DNA of 64,000 nt from Nymphaea colorata. Taxonomy: Eukaryota; Streptophyta; Magnoliopsida; Nymphaeales; Nymphaeaceae. The translations under genes and the position numbers were made by a program. The stretch is from the NCBI RefSeq assembly GCF_008831285.2, contig NC_045147.1, positions 17,958,854-18,022,853 of the forward strand, in the 5' to 3' direction. The notes under the pieces are model-generated. The model saw only the letters and a list, made by a program, of their open reading frames with translations. It was not told the origin of the DNA and did no database searches. Below, piece by piece: positions 1 through 9,538 of the stretch; positions within the stretch are counted from its first letter, which is position 1; the number at the start of each line of letters is the position of its first letter.

Positions 1-379
1 ACTCAATTGAAGTATGGGCAGGGCTATGCCCACCCAAAATTTTCGAAAACCGACCCCCAAGGGTCTCTTTTTTGCAAAGAAAAGGGGGGGGGGCCTCGAT
101 CGTCGCAGGCCCCTGCCCAGGCGCTGTTGCGTGCCAGGCGCAACAGCGACCTGACGCCTCAGTGCGCAGGGGCGATCACGTCACTGCAATCGTCACGTGA
201 TTGTGTGACACACGGTCGTGCGACGCAAGGATGCGCGACTGCCGTCGCACGATACTTTTCTTTTTTTTAACTTTAAATAAAATGAAATTAAAATGAATAA
301 GATAAAATACCATAAAACTTTTTTTATTTAAAATATATAAAAAACTAATTTTTTTTTATAACACGCGCACGACGCTTAT
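1..379. other. GC-rich island, no gene recognised
   Basis: Bases from about 85 to 255 are much more GC-rich and CpG-rich than the AT-rich DNA that follows. The stretch has several short perfect palindromes, including a 10-bp stem at 122-131 pairing with 139-148 around a 7-base loop, and a short stem near 18-33. No coding similarity is recognised. The change to AT-rich sequence at about 265 and to MADS-related sequence at about 380 is abrupt. It may be the end of a transposable element that starts left of the window, but no terminal repeat or target duplication could be established. Confidence 0.35.
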
Positions 380-713
380 AGCACCAAACTTTGTGGCCAC
401 CAATCACCACCACCAATTTCCTCTGCTTTCCCTTCCTCCTCCTCCTTATGCTTCGACCAATTATTCCTCTGCCCCTCTGCCATCCAGCTCCTTCCTTGGT
501 GGCCACAACGCCACCTCCATGACCATCCCGTTCACTTATAACAACAACGCTTTCATGGTGTCCTCCTCGAACTCTCACGAAACCGTGGCAACCTCCGGCG
601 ATTATGTCCTTAGTAACCAAACCGCGGTTGGCCAGTCTACCCGCTTTAAGGATTTCAATTTTTCTTACTCTTTAGCCAGACCGGAACATCTAGTGTCCAT
701 GGTCTGCATGTGA
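380..713 (+). pseudogene. 3'-terminal fragment of a type I MADS-box gene
   Basis: The open frame from 393 to the stop at 711-713 closely resembles the C-terminal part of the complete MADS protein at 9539-10669. It keeps the His-rich block before QFP, the proline tract SLPPPPY, the blocks [12 protein letters not shown] and MTIPFT, the Asn-rich stretch, SSSNSH, and the tail beginning SGDY followed by NQTA. Similarity starts abruptly near base 380, so the MADS domain and coiled-coil part are absent and no promoter or proper start is present. The remaining frame is uninterrupted. Similarity continues past the stop through a shared 3' untranslated region with AATAAA at 791-796. This is best read as a 5'-truncated duplicate of the host gene. 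Expression as a small protein cannot be excluded. Confidence 0.8.
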
Positions 714-1184
714 GATGCCAGGTAGAGTCAAGTGCACCTTAGACCATTTTTTATTGTTCATAACTGTTGCTTGATTTGTCACATTCTTTCAATAAAATTT
801 GGCATTTGATTTTCTGAACTGATAGTTGCCTGTGGTTGATCAATTGTTTAGAGATTATATTGAAATTTTCGATGTATATTCTATGGCTCTTTCTGCCAGC
901 GATTTTTCTTGGCCAGAGGGAAAAAAAAATAAAACAGAAGTCAAGTTGCAAAAAAAGGAATACGTGTTACTGCATCTGCGATCTAGTGCAAGAATCGTGA
1001 GTTGATCATCAGTTCCATGCACACATTAGTTAATCTACTGAACATTATGATTTGCACTTTGCATGCACCCACTAAAGATCACACGAGTTCTTCATCATGT
1101 GCAATCGCTTTTCCTTTTGATAATCATTTACATCTGATAACAAAGATATGGGCAGCAAGAGATTTATTGTAATTAATTAGTGAG

Positions 1185-1408
1185 TACCACTTGACAGAAC
1201 TTTATGCTTCGCGTAATTTTCCTTTTCTCTGTTGCTGCTTCCCTTCCTATAGTGAAATGGGTAGCTTTTACACGAAAAAGGAAAGAGTTACAGCTGTACC
1301 ACTTGACAGAACTTTATGCTTCGCGTAATTTTCCTTTTCTCTGTTGCTGCTTCCCTTCCTATAGTGAAATGGGTAGCTTTTACACGAAAAAGGAAAGAGT
1401 TACAGCTG
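1185..1408. repeat. Perfect 112-bp tandem duplication
   Basis: Two adjacent units (1185-1296 and 1297-1408) read identically over the full 112 bases, each starting 'taccacttgacagaac' and ending 'gagttacagctg'. Perfect identity next to diverged surroundings suggests recent slippage or unequal exchange. It lies inside the MADS-related duplicated segment, and the matching place near 10915 has no such duplication. Confidence 0.95.
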
Positions 1409-1470
1409 TAACTTTCTTCAAGCGTTAAGAGTAATAAGGACCTGCTCTATACCACCTTTGACGTGAAAGT

Positions 1471-1949
1471 ATGAAGTGATGAACTAATGGCTCCAAGGGT
1501 GTTTGGCTAACTGGCACGAGATATGTAGAGACTCGTGCACCCAAGCAGGCGGGAGAGAAGACGATGATGGTTGTTTATATACTATTAACCTGCCTCACAA
1601 ACTTTACTTATTGTTATGTTAATAATTTTATATATTTGGTTGTTTATATATATATGTGGCCCTCAAAACATAAGGCTATTGAACTAGAGGCCCCACCAGC
1701 TAAAATTTCTGACTCCATTAATGCTATCTGGCTGTTTTTTGGATGTAAGTGATTAAACAATGAACCGAGTTAAATTTCTTCTCCTTCTTGTTAATTTTAT
1801 TTTTTTATTCAAAAATGGAAGATATCACTGCCTTCTTCACTAAAGTGGAGACTCGATCTAGATGAACAAAGATCTTCTTAGCTTTCTATTTTGCCGTCCA
1901 ATTTGAGGGAGTATGAAAAAAAAAAATACAATATGGCGTGAAAGCAATG
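1471..1949. other. AT-rich spacer, nothing recognised
   Basis: No coding similarity, repeat or RNA gene is recognised between the MADS-related segment and the hairpin. Short open frames here do not resemble proteins I know. Confidence 0.4.
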
Positions 1950-2171
1950 CAATATGGCGTCAAGCATAGAATGAGCATTATCAAATGCAAGCCAAAATCA
2001 AGAAGGAAATCTGAATAGAAGATTTTTATGGTAAAAGAACATGGTGTTGTAAATGAAAAATATTTTGCATTTACAACACCATAATCTTTTACCGCAAAAA
2101 TCTCCTATTGAGATTTTTTTTCTTAATTTTAGCTGGTCTTGAACCTGCTCGTTCCATACTTGATGCCATAT
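1950..2171. repeat. Long imperfect inverted repeat (hairpin, MITE-like or small-RNA precursor-like)
   Basis: The left arm (about 1950-2055) pairs with the right arm (about 2068-2171) around a 12-base loop. The inner 49 bases of each arm (2007-2055 and 2068-2116) differ at six positions by my count. Pairing continues outward with more mismatches to 'atatggcgtcaag' on the left and 'cttgatgccatat' on the right. A direct copy of 'caatatggcgt' lies just outside the left end, near 1929. No coding capacity is present. It could be a foldback MITE or a young hairpin RNA locus. A clear target duplication was not found. Confidence 0.75.
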
Positions 2172-2399
2172 GTTAATAATAATAATGAAAGAACAATTCT
2201 AGCAACTTGTTAATATAAGAAGCAACTTTTGATATATGACTTCTATATAATGAGATGCTGCACGCTATCAACCCTAAGGCCGACGGTTGTGGCCTTCCAT
2301 GGACATTGAAGGCCGAACCACATTAACTTGCTTCTTCTTCTTATTCATTTTATTTTTTTTAATAGACCTGTGGTTCAAACCCAACGAAAACTGGTCTGG
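2172..2399. other. Short spacer between hairpin and inverted duplication
   Basis: AT-rich DNA with no gene, repeat or RNA recognised. The outer limit of the left arm of the SPL inverted duplication is not sharp and may extend some bases into this spacer. Confidence 0.3.
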
Positions 2400-2862
2400 C
2401 TAAAAGCTGCCTATCTAAACTAATTGAGTCAGCTCCTTTGCTTTTCTCTTTCTTGGATATTATTTGGGTATCCAATATTTGAACCAAATTAGGTCCCTCA
2501 CACAAAAATTCTCCTCCCCATAAACCTTGCCAGGCTAAATTAAATATGCAGATTAGGTGCAAAAACATGTGATCAAGTTCATGGTGTCAAGAATGCAAAC
2601 AAAAAATGGGAATTGGATGAATGAATCCTACAAAGATATTTTGTTAGTGCCAAAACATCAAGTTTCATGATCTTTCACTTATGTTGTTGTGCACAGCGAC
2701 ATTTTATGGCTGCTTTCACGATCTTTCATTTTAGGTTGTCCTGCATAGTGACATTGTAAAAGGAGCAATTTCACACTAATCCGGGTCCTGATTCATTAAT
2801 TTGATCATTTTTCCTTTGTCTTTGTCAGTTTTTAGAAAAAAGCAAGTGCTACTTTCCTATGG

Positions 2863-2907
<45 letters not shown>

Positions 2908-3647
2908 CGTGCGTGTGTGTATGTATGTATATGTGTGTTTGTATATATAATGCATATATGGGTATAATCTTTTGCATGGTATTTCGACAGGGGCTCATGA
3001 CATATCATTTTTTCTAATGAGCATGTGGTTGACAGTACGCCACCTAAAAAAACAAAAGGCTCACGTCCGAGATTTTGGCTAATTAAAACACAAAAGTAAA
3101 ACATTCATGAAAATGGAAATAGACATGCCGTGACTAATTATGTTATGCCATATGAGGTGCCATGTTAGATAAAGTGCCACAGAAAGTTAACAAAAGAAAC
3201 AACGGAAATCATAACTTAATATTAAGTATTCTTCGTTTACAAGTCAATGCCATCACAATTACACTCAATTCAGGCCAGTAAGAATGAAGATAAAAACGCA
3301 ATAGAAAGCATTTCAGATCTGATACAACAACTCGGACTAAATCAGTAGCATTCTCAGATTACTGTCACCATTCTAAAAATATCCATTAACCATAAATACA
3401 ATACCAGCAAACTGTAAGCATGTCAATAGTTACTAGAGCCACTACTATAAAGCAGTTAAATCAGTGTAACTTTTAGCAATTCTACCATGAAAACCAAACG
3501 AGAGAATGTTCATTTTGAGAGGAATACGTCAACAAAACCTGTTTCATTGAGCACCAATGCAATGTAACAGGATATAATATAAGGTGCTCCTTCCTACAAA
3601 TCGAAATCGATTCTAGGGAAACAAAAAGGAACTGGCCAAGCCCGAAC

Positions 3648-4230
3648 CTGCAACACTGCTGACACAACCTCTGCACAGTCCCGCCAACGCGCACCATGCT
3701 CGCTTTAGCGTGTACCTCACAGACCTTATGGCGACGATGGTAGTCCTTGGCGCTGCTGAGATCGACCCTGCAACCCTTGCCCTGACATGCCGACCGTCCC
3801 GCCGACGAAGACGTTCCCGTTCCCCCTCCCTGCACCTTCGATCTCTTGCAGTTGCTGCCATCCACCCCGTTCGCCTTGCTCCCCCAGTTTCAAGGCCAGA
3901 AATCCACCTCCCCCCGCCTCCTGCCCCTCCTCCTGAAACCTTCGCCGCTTCTCCACCTTGCCCTTTCCCTCATCCGAACCTTCCGAGGATCCCTCACCGA
4001 CCGACACTGGCAAAAACTGCCGACCGGCCGGAACCTCGCTCAAGGGTCTAGCCACGAACAGATCCCCGTCCCATCGCCAATCGCCCACCTCCCACTCCCG
4101 GCTCTGCACCAAGCTCTTTCCCTACACAAGAAACCCCGGCACGCCTCCCGCGCAGAACCTGCCACTCCCGCCACCGATCTCCGCCTCCCGCGCAGAACCT
4201 GCCACTCCCGCCACCGATCTCCGCCTCCAT
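3648..4230 (-). pseudogene. Truncated SPL (SBP-box) first coding exon, left copy
   Basis: Read on the minus strand from the ATG at 4230-4228, the conceptual product begins MEAEIGGGSG. Further on it has the block EWEVGDWRWDGDLFVA, typical of the N-terminus of SPL1/SPL12-clade transcription factors, then the EKRRRF basic patch and an LALKLGEQ block. The first half of an SBP domain follows ([19 protein letters not shown], then QQCCR), ending at a GT donor exactly where SBP-box genes carry their conserved intron. Two defects are visible. A 40-bp tandem duplication (4151-4190 and 4191-4230) shifts the frame soon after the start. One extra base between the LGEQ block and the VDG(S)NCKR block shifts it again. 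The usual QQCS is QQCC here. No second SBP exon was found downstream, so half of the DNA-binding domain is missing. Confidence 0.8.
4151..4230. repeat. 40-bp tandem duplication inside the left SPL exon
   Basis: Two adjacent identical units of 40 bases (4151-4190 and 4191-4230) cover the start of the SPL exon. The right arm has a single unit. Because 40 is not a multiple of three, the duplication breaks the frame that remains open in the right copy at this place. Confidence 0.9.
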
Positions 4231-5358
4231 CCGGGAATCCGCCGCCAGAACTCCCGCCAAAAAAATTCCCTGGAAAATTTCCCTTACCCCTGTCCACAGT
4301 GAAACAGCAAACCCTACCTTCTCCAAACCCGAAATCCATACAAACTCCCGAAAAAATCAACAAAAAAACCCAGCGCAAACCTCAGAGCAGATCGAATAGG
4401 ACCAATCGAACGGTGTAGCTGGATATTCCTCTCGCCTCCATCAAGAATTGCAGGAAACAAGAGGTGCTGGGAAGCCTCCGATCGACGAGATAGCAACTCC
4501 TACCCCCTTCGATTCCCTCCTCTTTCCCCCGGATATGAATTCCAACCAACGAAAAACCGAAAAAACAGAAGTGAAACTAGAGGGAAAGCGATCCAGGAAA
4601 AAGAGAACCACATTTTAGGAAACACGGTAAAAAATAATAAACCGAGTTAACAAGTACGATAAAATAAAAATAAAAAAAAAAAGTACTCGTAGGGAACACA
4701 AAAAAAATTATACATATTCGCCATAGGCAAGACGCGCATGGTAAGAACACTGTCCTCTAGGAGTACTTTTTTTTTCTGACCTTTTAAATTATTGATCCAC
4801 TTAAGTTCTTGAAGAGTATAAGATGTCCCATAAGTTTCAAACTAAGTACATAATTTCTCACAGTTGGAGATCATGGGTTTGCCACTCGATAGTTAATTAC
4901 TCGCAGAATTTCATTTGGGTGAAGCAAGTATCCTACAAAGGATTGCAAAAAAAAAAACCAACAACAAAAAAGTCTCGTCTCGCAACAGCGAACACCAAAA
5001 TGATCACCAATGGCCGAGCAACAAGTCCTTCCTTCCCAACCACAACGAAAACAAGCGGCGAAACAAACCCGCTCAACCAAATGACGAAACGATGCTCAAA
5101 ACATGCAGGAAACGAGGAAAAGAAAAAAAAAAACAGGCATTACCTCCACAAGGGCCTTCAATGAGGACCAAAACCCGTAATCACAACAGAGACAAGAGCA
5201 AGCAGAAAAGAGTCTAAAAGAGGGAGGGACAGAGGGACAAGGAACACGAGAGAGGAGAAGGGAGAAGGTGACGGTCCTGGTGCAAATTTAGAAACGTGCT
5301 ACGCAAGGCACCCGGTTGGTTGAATTCCATTTTAGAAAATGTTTTCGCGACGCCATCA

Positions 5359-7720
5359 TCAACCACCCGGGTGCCTTGCGTAGCACGTTTCTAAATTTGC
5401 ACCTTCTCCCTTCTCCATTGAAGGCGCTTGTGGAGGTAATGTCTGTTTTTTTTCTTTTTCTTGTTTCGTCATTTAGTTGAGTGGGTTTGTTTTGCCGCTT
5501 GTTTTCGTTGTGGTTGGGAAGGAAGCTCCGCCGTTGGTGATTTTGGTGTTCGCTGCGAGACGAGACCTTTTTGTTGCTGGTCTTTTTTTGCAATCCTTTG
5601 TTCCTTTGCTTCACTCAAATGTAATTCTGCTAGTAATTAACTATCAAGTGGCAAAGCCATGATCTCTAACTTCGAGAAATTTTGTACTTAGTTTGAAACT
5701 TATGGGTCATCCCCTATGTTCAAGAACTTAAGTGGATCAATAATTTAAAAAGTCCGAAAAAAAAAAGTACTCCTAGGAAACAGTGTTCTTACTGTGCGCG
5801 TCTTGCCTACGGCGAATATGAATAATTTTTTTTCTGTTTCCCTACGAGTACTTTTTTTTCTGAATTTTTTTTATTTTATTTTATCGTACTTGTTAACTCG
5901 GTTTATTATTTTTACCGCTTTTCCTAAAATGTGGTTCTCTTTTTCCTGGATCGCTTTTCCTGTAGTTTCACTTTTTCACTTTTGTTTTTTCGGTTTTTCG
6001 TTGGCTGGAATTTATATCCGGGGGAAAGAGGAGGGAATCGAAGGGGGCAGTACTTGCTATCTCGTCGATCGGAGGCTTCCCAGCTCGTCTTGTTTCCTGC
6101 AATTCTTGTGGAGGTGAGAGGAATATCCAGCTAAACCGTTCGATTGGTCCTATTCGATCTTCTCCGAGGTTTACGCTGGTTTATTGTTGATTCTTTCGGG
6201 ACTTTGTATGGATTTGGGGTTTGGAGGAGGTAGGTTTTGCTGTTTCACTGTGGACAGGGGTTAGGGAAATTTTCCGGGGAATTTTTTTGGCGGGTGTTCT
6301 GGCGGCGGGTTCCCGGATGGAGGCGGAGATCGGTGGCGGGAGCGGCAGGTTCTGCGCGGGTGGCGTGCCGGGGTTTCTTGTGAAGGGAAAGGGTTTGGTG
6401 CAGAGCCGGGAGTGGGAGGTGGGCGATTGGCGGTGGGACGGGGATCTGTTCGTCGCTAGACCCTTGAGCGGGGTTCCGGCCGGTCGGCAGTTTTTGCCAG
6501 TGTCGGGCGGCGAGGGATCCTCGGAAGGTTCGGATGAGGGCAAGGGCGAGGTGGAGAAGCGGCGAAGGTTTCAGGAGGTGGAGGGAGGTGGATTTCTGGC
6601 CTTGAAACTGGGGGAGCAACGCGAACGGGGTGGATGGCAGGAACTGCAAGAGATCGGAGGTGCAGGGAGGGGGAACGGGAACGTCTTCGTCGGCGGGACG
6701 GTCGGCATGTCAGGGCAAAGGTTGCAGGGTCGATCTCAGCAGCGCCAAGGACTACCATCGTCGCCATAAGGTCTGTGAGGTACACGTTAAAGCGAGCATG
6801 GTGCGCGTTGGCGGGATTGTGCAGAGGTTTTGTCAGCAGTGTAGCAGGTTCGGGCTTGGCCAGTTCCTTTTTGTTTCCCTTAATCGATTTCGATTTGTAG
6901 GAAGGAGCACCTTATATCCTGTTACATTGCAATTACCAAACAGAATCCGTCTCAACTTCTGATCTATGGTGTTAGTGCATCAACATAGTTACGATCTGCT
7001 TTATCTGAAAAACGAATTGTCATATTAAGTATCTCTACCAAACAAATTGTCTCATTCCTCATCAATGAGCTTGGCAAACAGAGGCTTTTAGGCCTTAGAA
7101 ACTGAAGACCATAACCCTAGTGACAAAATGAAGATAGAAGGTCGGTTGAAAAATGAGACATGACAATGCAACTATTTTGATTTGATTGTTCATTCAATTA
7201 AAACCACCTAAGTTAGACTATGAAGTATGAACTAATTGAAAAAAAATTATCACATGATTACCAAACAGTGGATAGATGATGGTATGAAAGACCAGATACC
7301 TTTTAGTATCTTAACCATGTATAAGCATTAATAGCTTGTACAATGGGACTTGAATTATTGTGAAAATAGACCCTTTTACAATGTGTGAAGGATGAAGACA
7401 TGTTTCCTCACAAGGAACAGCACCTGATTATTATTTATGGGCACTAGCACAATAGCTTTGATTATTATTTTTGGGCACCAGCACAATAGCTTGTAGCAAT
7501 TCCCTTTTTTTGTTTGCTTAATTTCTCCACACCATGAACTCGATCACGTGTTTTCTCTTCTAGTTTGCATATTTAATTTAGCCTAGCAAAGTTTATGGGG
7601 AGGAGAAATTTTGTGCTTGCACATAAAATGGTCTCCGATCGGTTCAAATATTGAATACCAAATTGAATCCAGAAAAAATGAAATTAACTGACTCAAGCCT
7701 ATCGCCGACTCATGTAGCGT
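5359..7720 (+). repeat. Right arm of the large inverted duplication
   Basis: This is the inverted counterpart of 2400-5323. It starts immediately after a 35-base unpaired centre. Arms are head to head: the two SPL exons point away from the centre, so the shared promoter and leader region (about 4231-6316) lies between them. The outer limit is uncertain; similarity fades at about 7690-7720, after the shared 'gaactcgatcac' and 'atggggaggagaa' landmarks. About 6935-7535 does not align with the left arm. A short tandem duplication with a 'gattattatttttgggcac' type unit lies at about 7428-7490. Confidence 0.85.
6317..6847 (+). pseudogene. Truncated SPL (SBP-box) first coding exon, right copy
   Basis: From the ATG at 6317-6319 the frame reads MEAEIGGGSG, then EWEVGDWRWDGDLFVARPL, then EKRRRF and LALKLGEQ, the N-terminal pattern of SPL1/SPL12-like SBP-box factors. 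It then loses the frame by one base. The SBP half-domain continues in the +1 frame from about 6625: [34 protein letters not shown]. The exon stops at 6847 before 'gttcgg', the conserved SBP-box intron position, so the first zinc-binding site is encoded but the second and the basic nuclear-localisation stretch are not. No second exon is seen in the 2.6 kb that follow. The same frame break is present in the left copy, so it predates the inversion. An expressed remnant is possible, but a working SPL protein is unlikely. Confidence 0.8.
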
Positions 7721-7724
7721 AGTT

Positions 7725-7800
7725 GGTTGGGCTGTAAGCAGGCGAGAGCCTAGTCATCAGTTCAGTTCTTGTGGTGCTACTTCCCTAGACTACAAATACT
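7725..7800 (+). repeat. Possible tRNA-like SINE head fragment
   Basis: The stretch has a box A-like 'tagcgtagttggttgggc' and, about 35 bases later, a weak box B-like 'agttcagttcttg', the layout of tRNA-derived SINE heads. There is no clear body, poly-A or T tail, or target duplication, and the box B match is poor. Weak call. Confidence 0.25.
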
Positions 7801-7904
7801 GCCAATGTGACATTCTAGTTGAAAGGTACACCATGAGCCAGACAAAAGAGTGTCGGGGTCTAGAAGCAAAGCAATGCCTGATTTGATCATTAATATCATT
7901 TAAA

Positions 7905-8401
7905 TAAACAAAAGCCCAATATCTAAAGGTTTTAAATCAGTACCAGAGTAAAAAAAAATTTGCAAAATAGTACAATTTGACATAAGTTTTGACCCTTTAA
8001 AAGATGTTAGACTCTTTAAATACATAATAAAATGACAGAGAGGCACCTGCCCAGCCCTGGCTCCGCAAAAGAGTTCACATCAAATATTTATGCCTTTTTT
8101 TTTCCTTTTAATTTTAACTGATGGAGAAATTTTTATTGGTTGATTTGAAAATCAATGTTTGGAAAGTTTTTAAAGGGCAAATAACGACAAGTACTTGCAC
8201 TAAAAACCTCTTATCAATCAACCACGCCTAGTTAGTTAATAGGATCGTCCCCAAGCGTGGATGTCTTAAAAGTGCACCCTTCTGGTCAAACAAATTAAGT
8301 TTACGATTCCCTGTGTCTCTTTCCGGCAAGTTAATATATAGTAACAAGGCAAGTCAATCCTTCAATCACAGGGATTTCCACATGAAGATTGAATCTTCTC
8401 A

Positions 8402-8444
<43 letters not shown>

Positions 8445-8619
8445 GGGAATAACCATGGAAGCACTATGTACACAATATATATATATAAAACAGGTGGTTC
8501 CAATTCCTTACAGGATTTAACTTAATTCGATGTTATCATTGATCAAATAATAGCTCAAATAATAACTTAATGATCAGGTGAAGGTTTTGTGAGATTGCAA
8601 TTTATCATTCTCGGATGTT
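7905..8619 (+). repeat. Tandem duplication upstream of the MADS gene, unit A
   Basis: This unit is directly followed by unit B in the same orientation. Landmarks shared with B include 'ctttaaat' before 'cataataaaatgacagag' (8021 onward, matching 8736 onward), the 'gcgtggatgtcttaaaagtgca' region, a (TC)n tract (8405-8442, shorter in B) and the closing 'aatgatcaggtgaaggtttt'. No coding sequence is recognised. Confidence 0.85.
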
Positions 8620-9283
8620 AAAAAAATAAAAGCTCAATATCTACAGGCTTTAAATCAGTACCGGAGCTAAAAAAATTTTGCGGAAAGTGATCATACAACT
8701 CGACCTAAGTTTAGACCCTTTAGAAAATGTTACTCTTTAAATATATAATAAAATGACAGAGAGGCACCTTCCTCCGCCAAAGAGCTCACGTGCATGTATT
8801 TATGTTTTTTTTCCTTTAAATTTTAACTCTGGGAGAAATGTAAGAGGTTGATTTGAAAATCAATGTTTGGAAAGTTTTTAAAGGGCACATAACGATAACT
8901 ACTTGCATTAAAAACCTCTTATAAATCAACCACGCGTAGTTAGTTAATCGGATCGCCCCCAAGCGTGGATGTCTTAAAAGTGCAATCCTCTTACAAATTA
9001 AATTTACGTTCGCTCTCTCTCTTTCTTGCAGATTAAGGCAAGTTAATATATAGAAACAAGGCAAGTGAATCCTTCAATCACAGGGATTTCCAGTGCATGA
9101 AGATTGAATCTCTCTCTCTCTCTCTTAATTCGATTTTATCATTGATCAAAGCCCGGCTCAAATTCAAGCCCTATATTTTGAAACCGAATTTAGATCCAAC
9201 TAGCATAAACGTCAACATAGAAATGTAATTAATGATCAGGTGAAGGTTTTGTTAGATCGCAATTGATTATCATAATCGGATGT
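8620..9283 (+). repeat. Tandem duplication upstream of the MADS gene, unit B
   Basis: This is the second, slightly shorter copy of unit A and ends about 255 bases before the MADS start codon. Its (TC)n tract is shorter than in unit A and it lacks the stretch around 8450-8520. Position suggests it contributes upstream regulatory DNA of the MADS gene, which is inference only. Confidence 0.85.
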
Positions 9284-9538
9284 ATGGATTTCATTGTATA
9301 CTGAATTTGGATCTCCATAGTTATGATCAGATATGGATTCCTTTATTATGTTGGACCAAATGACTTTAAAATCTGGGAGGTAGTGAGATACATCGAAGAT
9401 GAATTTAATATATTAATATTAGAAAGTGATGAGACACACATATACAAAGTTGCACGTATAATTTTCTTCTCTCTCTCTCTTCCTGCAATGAGCGAGGATT
9501 AAATCGTTCAACTCTCTCTTTCTCTCGTTTGCTCGCTC

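Larger units (their letters stand above)
380..1470 (+). repeat. Segmental duplicate of the MADS gene 3' end and downstream DNA
   Basis: This segment aligns by eye, in direct orientation, with about 10430-11290. Shared landmarks include 'ggaacatctagtgtc' near 682 and 10697, 'ttattgttcataact' near 752 and 10776, 'gtaattaattagtga' near 1169 and 10902, and 'ccacctttgac' near 1451 and 11263. This copy is longer because of extra sequence between about 860 and 1160 and a 112-bp tandem duplication. Confidence 0.75.
2400..5323 (-). repeat. Left arm of a large inverted duplication containing an SPL first exon
   Basis: Reverse-complementing this arm reproduces much of 5359-7720. The inner edge is near-perfect: the 41 bases at 5283-5323 pair with the start of the right arm, leaving a 35-base spacer (5324-5358). 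The exon, leader and promoter-side DNA (about 3545-5323) is highly similar; I counted about 8 differences in about 300 bases around the SBP exon. The outer part (about 2420-2590 against 7540-7690) is clearly homologous but more diverged. Between these, about 2600-3545 does not align visibly with the right arm, so one or both arms have gained or lost sequence. This arm also has about 100 extra bases near 5162-5260 and a (TA)n(TG)n microsatellite at about 2864-2940. Confidence 0.85.

Noticed and set aside
5349-5364. Sixteen bases in the inversion centre match the MADS gene at 9779-9794
   Set aside because: A single 16-base exact match within 64 kb is expected by chance and nothing around it aligns.
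6317-6962. A functional SPL gene on the right arm
   Set aside because: The frame is broken between the N-terminal and SBP blocks and no exon encoding the second half of the SBP domain is found downstream.
8405-8442. CRISPR-like or other structured array in CT-rich tracts
   Set aside because: These are simple dinucleotide microsatellites without unit-spacer structure.
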